The notes under the pieces are model-generated. The model was not told the origin of the DNA, searched no databases, and worked only from the letters and a program-made list of their open reading frames with translations. From assembly GCA_030789695.1 (NCBI GenBank), contig CM061141.1, forward strand, positions 320,728,452 to 320,792,451: 64,000 bases of DNA. Reading direction: 5' to 3'. Shown piece by piece: positions 1-10,915 of this stretch. The position numbers and the translations under genes are program-made. How positions within the stretch are numbered: position 1 is the first letter of the stretch; the number at the start of each line of letters is the position of its first letter. This DNA is from Scilla litardierei (lineage: Eukaryota; Streptophyta; Magnoliopsida; Asparagales; Asparagaceae).

Positions 1-200
1 TCATCTGAGTAGGATATATGAGGTGTAGATTCTCTAGGGCGTTTTCTACCCACGGATATTGTCATCAACCTTCCGGCGTAAGGGTTTTGGAGTGAGGCTG
101 ATAGCTCCAGGTGCGGTGGACCTCCCATTATCATATTGAAGGTATTGATGCTGGGTGGCTCTAAGGCATCTCCGGAGGATGTTGATGGGTGAGTCGACAT
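1..200 (-). CDS. N-terminal part of a Ty3-type gag-like ORF, open at window edge
   Basis: An ATG at 200-198 on the minus strand opens 66 codons without a stop up to the window edge. It lies about 60 bases inside the primer-binding site of the adjacent minus-strand LTR (259-998), which is where gag begins in a Ty3 element. The visible part is Ser/Pro-rich at its start and basic near the edge, with no recognisable domain. The assignment rests on position rather than motif; it could be untranslated leader that happens to be open. Confidence 0.35.
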   Translation of the reverse strand, partial: MSTHPSTSSGDALEPPSINTFNMIMGGPPHLELSASLQNPYAGRLMTISVGRKRPRESTPHISYSD

Positions 201-258
201 AATCGATATGATTTGTTGAGTGTGATGTTGACTTTGTTTCCCATAGACGATGCCAAAC

Positions 259-998
259 TGTTAAGGCCAAAAATGACCGAAACAATTAAGATGCTGACGT
301 GGATCCTTTCTTGCTGAGTCGGAGCCTTGACTATCGGTTGAGTGGGACCCTATGTTGGAAGAACCGGGGTCGTTGATGGATCATGGATGACTTGCGGTGC
401 TTGTTCGACCCTCAAACGGATCGAGCCTCGGTCGATCGATGTTGAGCAGCTTAGGCATGACCTTCTCGTAGGATTGTGATTCGAAGATCTGCACCACAAG
501 GAAGCGTCATGGGGATCGGATCTGGGTCCCGACCCAAATCCCCTCCGATGCTTAAGATAGAATGGGACTTAAGAGAGGGGAGGGAGCTGGGAGCAGCTGA
601 GATCGACCCACGAAGGCTCGTCTCAGGTTTAGCCTCGCAAACTCTTTTGTAGAAGAAATATAAGATAAAGTGTGTAATCTTAGAGTATCAGATCTCGTAC
701 CTCGGGAGTTGGAACCCTTTTAGCATTGTCCTTTCGGGTATTTATAGATGTTGGTCTGTCAAACACGAATAACCGTCCATCATTGAATTGGGTAGGATCT
801 TCTCTGGGATTGATGATAACAGCCGCCTATTTACTCGGTCTCATTAACTCCTCCCTGAGTATCAGCGGGAATCTAACGGCCGAGTGAGTCGTTCGATTGA
901 CTGAGTATTACTCTGCCTTAATGGCGGATTGCGGGTCGTAGACTCTAAATGGGCAGCATATCTTGACGCCGTTTCGTGGGCCGTACCGTGAACCAACA
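259..998 (-). repeat. LTR of a minus-strand Ty3 retrotransposon (copy 1)
   Basis: Read on the minus strand it starts TGTTGGTTCACGG and ends TTAACA, followed at once by GTTTGGCATCGTCTATGGG. That resembles the common plant Ty3 primer-binding site TTTGGCGCCGTCTGTGGGA. It aligns end to end by eye with the LTR at 8875-9611 (740 versus 737 bases), which fixes both edges. The internal region runs off the left edge of the window, so the partner LTR is not seen. Confidence 0.8.
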
Positions 999-1472
999 GT
1001 AACTAATAACCGCAGATCTTTATAAGATGTGGTTCGTTGTAACGAGACACAATTAGCATTGAATGTCATTGATGTGATCCCGGTTTTTGCGGGATTTAGT
1101 ATATTTTCATTATAATCTTTACAACATGTGGTTTAGTGTATCGAACAGTTTGGCCCGTAGAAGTTTAAAAAGATCCGCTCTGAGACTCTTGGTAAAGATG
1201 TCGTTCAGTACTCGGGCCCACCTTGTCAATTTAGTACTCGGGCCCCTCTGTGTCAATATGGATCCAAGCACAAACGTGGCAATAGTTCTCTCCAGATCGC
1301 GTGTCACGCTAACGTGGTCACCGCCTATGCCAGACAGGCCGTGCCGACGAGTGCATGAACGTACGAGTGTCCCCAACGAGCAAGTTGCCCAAGGACAAAG
1401 AGCCACCAACTCAGTATTAATATCACTTGGCTGACTGTCCGTCTATCCGCCACACAAAAGCAGCCGACCCCA
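999..1472. other. Spacer upstream of dioxygenase 1
   Basis: No coding domain is visible. It contains two copies of GTACTCGGGCCC about 35 bases apart (near 1208 and 1234). An ATGGATCCAAGCACAAACG string at 1258-1276 recurs at 1554-1572 inside exon 1 of the neighbouring gene. A TATTAATAT stretch near 1414 is the only weak TATA candidate. This is probably the gene's promoter and leader. Confidence 0.4.
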
Positions 1473-2664
1473 TTGAGTGCGTCCGTAGACCTGCCGAATA
1501 AAATCCTCGCTTCTCTGCCTTCTTCTCACTCACCGGTATCAAGCGAAAGTAGGATGGATCCAAGCACAAACGCAAACACAAGCCCGGCCTCAGCAGTTCC
1601 CCGTCTCGATCTCACGAAGGATCCCGAAGCGCTCAGACAAGGAAGCGAGCAGTGGAAGCTCGCCGTCCAAGAGATCAAGGAAGCGCTGGACACGCATGGG
1701 TATTTCTTGGTGAAGTACGACGCCATATCCAACGATGACAGGGAACGGCTGTGCGAGGCGATGCAGGGCGTCTTCAGCCTCCCTGTCGAAACCAGGAGCG
1801 CGAGCTGCAACTTCGACGAAGCATTTCCGAGGTATCTGGCGAAAAGCTCTTTTCTTCCGCTCTATGAAGCTTTCCGAGTTGAGAAGGCCGAGCAGAAAGA
1901 ACACGCCGAGGCTTTCACCAGGCTCCTGTGGCCCAACGGGAACGATGAATTCTGGTAACTAATCCCATTCTGTTGCTTATATCATGCGCCCGGCCGCTTC
2001 TCTGCGATTTACTTTTACTCGATCTGTGGGTCTCTCTCAGCAATGCTGTGCACTCGATGGGCAGCAAGATGACAGACTTGACTCGGGTGCTCACCAACAT
2101 GGTCCTTGATGGCTACGGACTGGGGAAATATCAAGAAGCGTTGATGGAGGCTAGCGATGGTGCAGTCTACATGACGAAATACTCTACTCCGGCGACGGAA
2201 GGGCAGGCTCTCGGCCTTACGGCGCACTTCGATCCCGGTTACATCACTGTACTCGGCCAGAACGACGTGTCCGGTCTCACGATCAGGAACAATCAAGGAG
2301 ACTGGGTCGAAGTAGATCCTGGCAAAGATTACTTCGTCGTCCTTGTCGCCCAATCCCTACGGGTCAGTGACTGATCTCCTCCTGTAACTTCGGCCTCCCT
2401 GCTTTGACGATCCAATGATTTATGCAGGCTTTGACCAACGGAAGGCTACACCCAACATTTCATCAGGTGAACATACGTGTAGTGAAGGACCGGCTCTCCT
2501 ATGGGTTGTTTCTGGCTCCAAAGCCTGACTCGATCGTGGAGGCGCTGCCTGAGATGGTCGACGAGATGCACCCTCCTCTGTTCAAGCCGTATTCATACCG
2601 TGAATTATGTAAATTAAGCCACGCGTGTATCGGTGATGCTCTTTGCAGGCTTGCAGGCATGTGA
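1473..2664 (+). CDS. 2-oxoglutarate/Fe(II)-dependent dioxygenase (AOP/DAO-like), 3 exons
   Basis: Proposed exons are 1473-1954, 2041-2362 and 2428-2664, with introns GTAACT...CTCTCAG and GTCAGT...TATGCAG. They join in frame to 346 residues; a second in-frame ATG at 1554 would give 319, closer to relatives. Exon 1 carries the N-terminal DIOX_N region (THGYFLVKYD). Exon 2 holds the iron ligands H-x-D in LTAHFDPGY. Exon 3 holds the distal His in TFHQV and the R-x-S 2-oxoglutarate contact in DRLSYGLF. All catalytic residues are present, so the gene may be active. Family members are soluble enzymes that hydroxylate or oxidise small metabolites or hormones. Recalled AOP1 and DAO proteins share NGRLH, the LWPxGN stretch and a VDEEHP-like motif; the substrate cannot be told. 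Paralogue at 41947-43426. Confidence 0.82.
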
Positions 2665-3308
2665 TTTGAGACGAGCTATGGTTATCAGCTGAATTCTAGT
2701 ACGTACTCTTGATAGTTCCTGTTGAAATGTAATCCAGTGAATAAGGTGATGGGTTCCAACAGACCCATGAATTATGGTCATGCTGAAGTTTGACAGACTA
2801 TATGAATTTTCTTCTTCTTTATACCAATGTCACCCATGACATTTTTTCTCAACCCCCTTACATTATAAAAGACGAAGTTGTGAAGTTGTTTAGATACAAC
2901 CTGTTGTTGAAGAAACCTAAACGAAATGAATGTAGTTACCGAGTGCGGTGGGCCGAGTCGCGGACAAGGTCGCCCTCTTTACGATGTTTCGGGCCCAAGT
3001 TTGTGCAAGCAGTGTACATCCCAGCCGTCCTCAGGATAAAACAGCCCAGTATCTCATCTGTCAACGATCACATCTGCACTGGAAGATGATCGGCAATAAC
3101 AAACACCACACCAACGAAGAAGTATTGCTCGGGAACAAAAATATTTGAGAGAAGAATTTGTGTACGGAAAAAACAAAGAAGATAGCACAGAACATGGAAG
3201 CGATTTTTCACAAAAGAGTGGTATACCTTGGGGACTAAAGCAAAAGGAGGGAAAACTAAGAGAGAGTATACACAAACAAAATCATTTGAAAAATTCAAAA
3301 GTTTCTAC
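2665..3308. other. 3' flank of dioxygenase 1 and copia-like LTR remnant
   Basis: Bases 2665-2760 match, on the opposite strand, the sequence downstream of the orphan dioxygenase exon at 40709, so they are old 3' flank. Further on, the minus strand reads like the interior of an LTR whose start is TGTAGAAAC at 3309. Its outer edge was not found. No coding domain is visible. Confidence 0.4.
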
Positions 3309-3546
3309 AATCCCCCACTTGAATTTTAAAAACAAATAAAACAAAATCCATTTTTCATCTAGTGGTAGAATTAAATATAAGATTGTGCATAAGCAAATGT
3401 GTCTATCAATTTGAACCTTTACATAGTGTCGATGATTTAGATTTTACTAAGTAACTCATAGTTTTGAAATCTATCTCTAAAATCGTCACACACACACATC
3501 TTATCAAGATATTGTTCATAAGCCCGTGCTTTACGGCCATGCACGT
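3309..3546 (-). mobile_element. 3' end of a copia-like element with polypurine tract
   Basis: On the minus strand 3323-3308 reads TTCAAGTGGGGGATTG, a typical copia polypurine tract followed by TG of an LTR. The DNA from 3323 to 3546 appears to continue at 7232-7286, because a solo LTR with its GTATC duplication was inserted between them. No polymerase domain survives here. Identification rests on the tract and its position. Confidence 0.4.
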
Positions 3547-3551
3547 GTATC

Positions 3552-6500
3552 TGTAACGGCTTGTTTTCATCAACACAACTATTTACGTGTTTAACCTATT
3601 TTCAATTTTTTTAAAACTATTTTATAATGATTCGTCAGGTGTTTTACGATTTCAAAAATTTCTTATAAAAATATTTTGAAGTATTAGACTAGTTATGAAG
3701 TATTTTAGTAAGTTCGGGTTTCATCAAATACCTCTAAACGATTTAGATAAAAATTCATTTTCATTTATTACTGTTTTAGCTTAATGAATTAATTTTCTAT
3801 ACAAACATCATCAAAACGTTTTCAAACTTTTACAGTATCATTCCATGATCATTCAGGGCTTCCCATAATAATTTCGTAATTTTCTAAAATCAAATCGACC
3901 TAAAAACCGCAAACCTGCATCCTAAATATTTTGGCCCAAAACTAGTATATCCGTAGCTCAAACCCTGAAATGGATCTCGTATTCGCGATCCTCGTGACGA
4001 TACGATCCTGTGGGTATGTTTTCGTAATTTTTCGGACACGTTTACTAGTAGGGACAAAATCGTAATTTCACATTTTACTAATTATGTTGTTAATTACTTT
4101 TAACTTTTACTAATTACCTTAATCGTAATTAACCTACCTCTAACCCCCAACCCAACTAAAAATGTGTACCCACGTTTTATTCACCCGTAAGCCCAGTTCT
4201 TCTCCCGAATCCCAATAATCCTCACTTAGTCAAAATTTTACCTGATCTCATTAAATAAACTTGCAAATATTCCACAGTTAGTCAAATACGACACCTAATG
4301 TAATTAATTACCCTATACTCATTTATTATTTCTCAAACCTATTTAAACTCTTCCCCCGAACCCAAAACCTGCACTCTCTTCACTAAACTCACGCACCCAG
4401 ACTCACGGCAACACACGCACAACCCCGACCCCCTCTTCTCCGATCAAACCCATGCACAGTCTCTCTCTCTCTCTCTCTCAAATCCGGCCTTCCCCCCTCG
4501 CTTCAGTTCGAAGGCTCGAACCCAAACCCTCGCTCCGACGTTCCCGCCGCTGTTCGCTCCCCGCAGCAGCCACTCCCCACTGTGCCCACCTCTCGTTCCT
4601 CCTCAGCCCATCGCCGAGAGCACAGACCCCATCTCCGATGCTGTACACTCCGTTCGCCTCGCCTTCGACATCTCGCAGTCGCCGTCAACCTCTCCGACGA
4701 GGTGCTCCGCCGGTGAGCCCCCAAAACGCCAACGAGATCAGCTTCCCCTCATCACCTCGCTGCTACCCGCGCCGCCTTCGCCGCTGTCCACTCGGTAATC
4801 CGTCGTCGCCGTCCGCTCCACCGACGCCACCGTACCCTCTTCCCAACAGCACCACCCCACAAGATCACGAGCTGCCTCTCGCGTCTTTCCGCTACGCCGT
4901 CGCTGCCACCGGGTCCGCCGACCTCGCCGTCGCTGCCACCGGGTCCGCCGATCTCGCCCTGCCCGCGTCCCCCTCCGACCACGCCGCTGCCGTTGTTGAC
5001 AAAAGCCCCCCCCCCGCTGCATGCGTGAGCGGAGGTGAAGATTTAAAACATAAATTTTCATATACGAATACGTATAAACTCGTAAATACGCATGTTAATA
5101 ATTATATAAATAGGGCTTATTGGTTCTAAATTCATAATTAATAATATACAAGTCAGAAAAATACAAGGCTAGCTCCAGAAAATTAGAAATGATATTCTGG
5201 ACCCAATGGCGCTAGTTTCATCTCAATCAGACGCTTAATTTTTCCAGAATAAATTTTTAATCCTAAAACATAAATACGTCTTTTTCAATTAAAAATCTGT
5301 AACTTGTTATTTTCACGTACACTTATATGTTAGAAAAATATATGTTGTAGCACTCTTCGAGATGGTCATTTTAACAGCTCACTTACAACTTTTCGATGCA
5401 GATTGCATCCAGAATAAATTATTGAATAATTACATTACCTAATTAAAGTTAGTCTTTAAATTGAATTTTTGAGCTTCTAAAAATTATAAAAATTACCAGA
5501 AGCTTCTGAAAATATTTTTCTCTTGTAGTAAAATTATTTTCTTCATATCTAGCCTATATAAAAATTTAGAATGCTTTTTGACACCGTTTCAATCGATTAT
5601 AAAATCAAACACGTTAAGTTCAATAGGTAGAAAATAGGGTGTTCTGTAACCGATTGTTCTTGTGTTTTGCAAGTACCAATTCTCATGCACCAGCTTCCTT
5701 GGAAGCTCTAGGTCTAACCTCGTCTTACTACGACGAGCTCGATAAAGTAAGTCACTTCAATTCTAGTTTTAGAAGTTAAGTCAGTGTAAAAGCATGAACT
5801 TAGGATTTTATAAATGGACTCAGAACCAATATTGATAGAACGAACGACTAAAGACTTAAGTAACTAAAGAGATAATCAACTATAGAACGACTAATCACTT
5901 AAACCAACAATTTTTGTAGTCCATGTTTGTTGGACTTGTCTTTATCCTCAAATTTATTAGCATCCGCTTTGCTTTACTTTTTGGTTTTTCAACAAATAAG
6001 TTTCGTTAACCTTTCATCGCATGTAAACTCATATTCACCCTTGTCCACTTTGTTCCAACACTTATTATTTGAAAATGTTGCATGGACCTCGTATACACTT
6101 GTTGCACGATTGCTCATAAACACGTCACCTGTTGCATGCCATTTATTACTCAGTGAATGCTAATGAAATGGAATGTCATGTGTGGAACATCTTGTTGAAA
6201 CATCTTGTGTAATATTTTGTGCAATACCATGTGTGGAACATCTTGTTGAACAAAACATCTCGTGGAACCCTTGTAAGGAACATGTATTAGATTCACATGA
6301 CACATCACTGGGGGTTTGGGGTAACTCATAGTTTGAGAGAGTGCGGGAGTGACTGGAGTTCAATCTACATGTCTAGCTGCCTGGGTTTCGGCATCATGTC
6401 TAGCTGCCTGTGTTTCGGTAAATATAAATATGCTGCATGTCAGCATCCTGTCTATCTGCCTATGTTTTCGGCATTCGTCTGGGTAAGTGCACCCAGGCAA

Positions 6501-7226
6501 GAGATGAACTCAATGGTCACATTTTGTACTCTCCGACTTGAGTCACGTAGTTCTAGTGTAGCTTGCACGATCACCTTTACTTTACGCATCACATGCACTT
6601 TATCTACCACACTTGTGCAGACCAGTACTTTGCTTGTCGTACTTTTAGCATTAGCAGTAGCATGCTTCACCTGCTTAGCCTGCTTTACTATATTGTTGCC
6701 TGGTTATTTTATTCTTGTTACTACACACGCCTGCTTACTTTATTATTGTTGCTACCTTACCTGCTTTATTATCATGTTATATATGCCATGTCATCATTGT
6801 TGCTCTCATACTTTACTTATTGCTCTTGCAAATATGACTGTTGTTCATTTACTTATCGTACGTAGATAGTTCCATAGTCTGTTCATACTTGTGCACAGCT
6901 TTCACTACTATTGCTAGAATTGTTGTGACTTACCTACGGTTCTATCTCCATGGCACCGCAGACGCATCACCTGCTGAGATAGATGTTCTTGAGTTGGCAG
7001 AGCCAGAGTTCGACCCGGAGACCGCAGCTTTCAGATTTATTTTTATGTACTTTCTTCTTTCATGTATATTTGTTGGAGTGTATTGTGCAGTATGGATTGT
7101 AATAATTGGAAACTATTTGGGTATTTTTGTACATCTCTGCATCGTGACTATTTTGAATTCACTGGTAACCTGCAGAACTGCGAAATAATCAAATAAGTAA
7201 CGGGCCCCCGGGAGCGGGTCGTTACA
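3552..7226 (+). mobile_element. Large solo LTR (3675 bp) with TSD GTATC
   Basis: It begins TGTAACGGCTTG and ends GGTCGTTACA. It is flanked by the identical pentamer GTATC at 3547-3551 and 7227-7231, with no internal retroviral genes, so it is a solo LTR left by recombination. The first ~800 bases match the chromovirus-like LTRs at 55981 and 60142. A TATA-like CTATTTAAA lies near 4340 and is followed by a CT-rich leader, as in those LTRs. A 225-codon open frame at 4452-5129 is Pro/Ser/Arg-rich low-complexity leader and is not called as a gene. Confidence 0.8.
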
Positions 7227-7284
7227 GTATCCCAGTAAAGTGAATGCTCTAGAGAATTTGTCCAACATTCCATAGGAAGCGGCA

Positions 7285-7516
7285 TGTAACAACCCATTTT
7301 CATCAACACATTTAATTACGTATTTAATCTATTTTCACATTTTTTTAAAACTATTTTATAATGGTTAGTCATGAGTTTTATATCAAAATGACTTCAAAAA
7401 TTTCTTATAAAAATATTTTGAAGCATTAAACTAGTTATGGTGTATTTCAGTAAGTTCGGGTTTCATCAAATACCTCTAAACAATTTGGATAAAAATTCAT
7501 TTTCAATTATTACTTT
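7285..7516 (+). repeat. Truncated second copy of the TGTAAC LTR family
   Basis: It starts TGTAACAACCCATTTTCATC and follows the first ~230 bases of the LTRs at 3552, 55981 and 60142. The match stops abruptly near 7516, where minus-strand gag sequence begins. The rest of this LTR is absent, so it was truncated by, or recombined with, the neighbouring Ty3 element. Confidence 0.65.
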
Positions 7517-8813
7517 TTGCATAAGTTGGGCGCTCTTTGCTCCGAGGGCTTTTCTCCCTCGGTCTCTTGTCCCGAGATTCCTGACGAGGGGTTACCTGGG
7601 TTGGCTTTTCCCGTCTGGTGTCTCCACGGTGGGCAAGTGTGCATATCCCTGTAGTTTCAGTCGGTTCCTCCGCTTCTTCGGAGATGGTGAACTGATATGT
7701 TATATTGAACATCTCTGTGAGGCTATTAGGTGGGAACTAGTGGAGCGCCCTCCATACGTGTTTATCCTGTGCTGCTTGAGTGAAAGCCGTAATGACAGTC
7801 ACATCCGGTGTGTCCTCCACGTCGAGCCTTTCGTCATTGAATCGCTGGACGAAGGCTCGGATTGGTTCCTTTTCCTTCTGCTTGAATGTGAAGAGGTGGG
7901 AGGACTTCCTCTTGGGACGATGACCTACGATGAATTGCTTGCAAAATAGATCGGCAAATTTGTCGAATGACCCGATACAACCGTCGGGTAATCCGTCGTA
8001 CCAGCCTTCCGCCCTCTTGAACAGGGTAGCGTTGAAAGCTCGGTAGAGGTATGGCTCATCGGCCCATGAAGCAGCATCGCGTTTAGATACTTGCAGATAT
8101 GAGACCAAGGGTCGCCTCTGCCATCATATGATGGCAATGCAGGGAGTTTGAACTTCGAAAGAGAAGGAGCGGAGGTGATGTTCTCCTTCAATGGAGTCTG
8201 CCGAAGTGCGGACTGGATGAGTAGGGATCGCCCATCTCTGCCTTGCGTGTATATTGCTCCTGAAGATCGGTTTGAGATTTTCTCTTTCCTCCTGTATCCA
8301 CCTACAATATTGAGAGGGTTGTTACCAAGGGATCATGTATAATACCTGATCCAGGATGTGGCGGGTTGCTTCATTATAGTTGGAGGGACTGGGTCCTCCC
8401 TGGAAACCAAAGGAACGATTGTCATTCCCCCCTTCGTCGTATTGGTGAGATGTGTGGGTTGTATTATGTGGGGCGATATCTTGTCGATCCACTCTCGGAT
8501 ATCTTGGATCCCTGAGCATAGCTGCGCCTCTTGTTGGTGTCAGAGTTGGATTTGAAGGTGGTAGTTGCTCATTGGTGGGTGGCGGATCTCCCATGCTTTG
8601 ACGTATCAGAGTCATCAAAACGCCCAGACTCTTGTCGACCCGCTCTGCAAATTGGTCGAACTTCTCTTGGGACACCTTGGGCACTTTGGTGGCCTTCTTG
8701 GGTCGCTTGAATGAAGATGTAGAATCTGAGGCATCCTCCACCTGGACGTTGTTCGCTTTTTGTTTCTCCTTCGGACCTTGGTTCGATCCGATGTTGCTGG
8801 GTGCAACCGACAT
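7517..8813 (-). pseudogene. Ty3-type gag (retrotrans_gag), broken and 3'-truncated
   Basis: The N-terminal part (8813-8322, 163 codons from an ATG) is Lys/Ser/Pro-rich. It is followed, in a different frame, by the retrotransposon gag core at 8190-7737, with KRAEGWYDGLP and a following FADLFCKQF..RKSSHLF segment typical of Ty3 gag. A third frame (7712-7517) carries a basic C-terminal tail. At least two frameshifts separate the pieces, and protease and polymerase are missing because the sequence stops at the truncated LTR near 7516. The ATG lies about 60 bases inside the PBS of the LTR at 8875. Confidence 0.75.
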
Positions 8814-8874
8814 AGCTTTTTTATTGCTTTGGGATGTCGAGCTGGTTAACGTGTTTCCACAGACGGTGCCAAAC

Positions 8875-9611
8875 TGTTAAGTCCAAAAATGACCGAAACA
8901 ATTGTGTTGCTTACGCGGATCCTTTCTGATGAATCAGAGGCTCGTCGGCCGATTGAGTGGGACCTTAGGTTGGAAGAACCAGGGTCGTTGATGATGATGG
9001 TTGACTTGCGATGCTCGATCGACCCTCAAGCGGTCGGTATATCGATCGATCAAGGCTGGGAAGCTCAGGAGCGACCCTCACTGAAGATCGCGACTCGGCG
9101 ATCTGTACAACAAGGAAGCATCAGGGGGGGTCTGATCTGGTTCCCGACCCAAATCCCCTCCAATACTTAAGTTAGAATGAGAACTTAAGGAAGAGAGTGA
9201 GCTTTGAGCAGCTGAGATCGACCCACGGAGGTTCGTCTCAGATCCGACGTCGCAAGGTCTTGTGTGGAAGAAATGTAAGATGTAAAGTGTAGAGTCTATG
9301 TATTAGATCTCATACCTTGGGAATTGGAATATCCTTTATTTATAGACCTCCTGGGTCCTTTTTGTGACGTTGGGGGGATAACTGTCACCAATTATGGTGC
9401 CATGATCTCCCCTTTTAATAGGGATAACTGTAGCCCACGTTCCCGCCTATTTATGAGCTCGCTTTCAATCCCACGTTCAATTGGTGGGAGTTCAACGGAC
9501 GACTGGTAAGTGGGCTTTGACTGTGTCGGTAACTGGCTTCCCTCGTGGGCTCTGTGGGACTTAGTCACTCATCGGACAAGTCATTTCGAGTGGCGGCCCG
9601 ATGGCTCAACA
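8875..9611 (-). repeat. LTR of minus-strand Ty3 retrotransposon (copy 2)
   Basis: Minus strand: starts TGTTGAGCCATCGGG, ends TTAACA, then GTTTGGCACCGTCTGTGG as primer-binding site. It aligns with 259-998 over its full length. It is the 5' LTR of the gag remnant at 7517-8813; no 3' partner is present. Confidence 0.8.
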
Positions 9612-9930
9612 GGAGTAAATGCTAAAATATGAACGCCACGATATATATATATTTTTCATCAAATTCACGTTGGCACATATGCCCAACATACCGAGGCATG
9701 CATACATAACAGCCAAACAAGACATTTGAGTATAAAAACGTGCGTACATAATCTATTTTCTCACACAAATATGATATCATACAAGCACTTTATGCATATC
9801 CTTATTGACTAGATTACAGTTTATGCAGATAGTTATTGACTATATACCCAACATACAGGGACATGCATATACAACAACCAAGCACTCCAATCGGTAACAA
9901 CGACTAGAAATACTTCAGTATGAAAACATA
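9612..9930. other. Left flank of the CACTA element
   Basis: AT-rich DNA without coding domains. A segment around 9770-9835 (ATCATACAAGCACTTT... GACTAGATT) resembles the right flank at 40600-40650, next to the orphan dioxygenase exon. It is probably duplicated host DNA of the dioxygenase cluster. Confidence 0.4.
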
Positions 9931-9949
9931 CACTACTAAAAAAAACACT

Positions 9950-10150
9950 TTGATAGCGCTTTTTTTTACACTTGGATAGCGCTTTTAAGCACTATCCAAG
10001 CTACCGCTATGGTAGCTTGGATAGCGCTTTTATAAGCGCTATCGTAGTGGTTTACTAAGATAGCGCTTATAAAAGCGCTATCCAAGCTATCACTATAGTA
10101 GCTTGGAGCTTGGATAGCGCTTTTTAAGCGCTATCTAAGTGGTTTACTAA
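9950..10150. repeat. Left subterminal hairpin repeats (AGCGCT type)
   Basis: At least four palindromic units of the form GATAGCGCTT(n)AAGCGCTATC, separated by AAGCTACCGCTATGGTAGCTTGG-like arms that are also self-complementary. Subterminal repeats of this kind bind the transposase in CACTA elements. The same motif occurs at 40345-40560. Confidence 0.7.
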
Positions 10151-10164
10151 GATACTTTCTAATG

Positions 10165-10345
10165 TTTGAACAGTCCGTGGCTAATACGCATTAGCCTCGG
10201 ACTGGCCGTGGCTAATGCGTTTTAGCCACGGATTGGCGGTGGCTAAAACGCATTAGCCACGGCCAGTCTGTGGCTAATACACATTAGCCACAGCTGGTCT
10301 GTGGCTAATACACATTAGCCACAGCCGGTCCGTGGCTAATGTTTA
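10165..10345. repeat. GTGGCTAAT palindromic tandem repeats
   Basis: About five units of ~38 bases, each a near-perfect palindrome of the form GTGGCTAATnCnnATTAGCCAC, joined by short GGTCCGT- or CCAGTCTGT-like links. The motif differs from the AGCGCT hairpins just to the left. It may be a second subterminal set of the same element or the end of another CACTA element. Confidence 0.65.
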
Positions 10346-10780
10346 GTTTTTTTTAAAAAAATAGAAAATCATAACAAAAAATAGCCATTGCATCTTGTGC
10401 ATTATCAATTCGTGCACATGTATACATCGAAACATCAAAATACATAAGAAAATGAGGGAAAGAGGAGTTTATGTATACATCCACCAAAACAACAAAATAC
10501 ATAAGAAAAACCTGATAATGCGGAAAAAAAACTGATACATAAGCCACAATGCACATCAGAGAACATGTATACATAAACCACAATGCTCATGAGATTCAAC
10601 ATGAAAATGTTCAAAACTAGCTAAGATTCTCTAGTATGAGTTCAACACAAAGTACTCAACATACCAAACAACACAAAAGTACTCAACAATGAGACTCAGC
10701 AGTGCCGGGGGACGCTATCCCCTGCGCAGGACGGTGTAGCACTACTCGTAGGGCTAATGCACTCATGGTTGCAGGAAGGA
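10346..10780. other. AT-rich core of CACTA element, no gene seen
   Basis: AT-rich sequence with repeated TGTATACAT-type words; no coding domain on either strand. Confidence 0.4.
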
Positions 10781-10915
10781 TCCCTCGAGAATGCAGTCCT
10801 CCAGCTAGCAAATAACAGCATGAGTGGTGAATTCCATGTAGAGCTCGGCAATTGCAGCAGCCTTGTGTGGTTGGACTTGAACAGCAATCTACTTGGCCTG
10901 CATTTTTTGGAGCAA
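10781..10915 (+). pseudogene. Captured LRR receptor-kinase fragment (BRI1/BRL-like)
   Basis: A short open stretch encodes [12 protein letters not shown] followed by [15 protein letters not shown]. This is the LRR pattern LxLxxNxLSGxxPxxLGNCxSLxWLDLNSN found in the BRI1/BRL brassinosteroid-receptor group. Only about one and a half repeats remain, with no start, transmembrane segment or kinase. Lying inside CACTA termini beside a PIN fragment, it is best read as a captured gene fragment. Confidence 0.6.

Noticed and set aside
1087..1434. 115-codon frame upstream of dioxygenase 1
   Set aside because: No domain and overlaps an equally long frame on the other strand; more likely promoter and leader DNA.
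4452..5129. 225-codon open frame rich in Ser/Pro/Arg
   Set aside because: Lies in the CT-rich leader of a solo LTR, has no domain and ends in AT-rich DNA; related LTRs have different open frames there.
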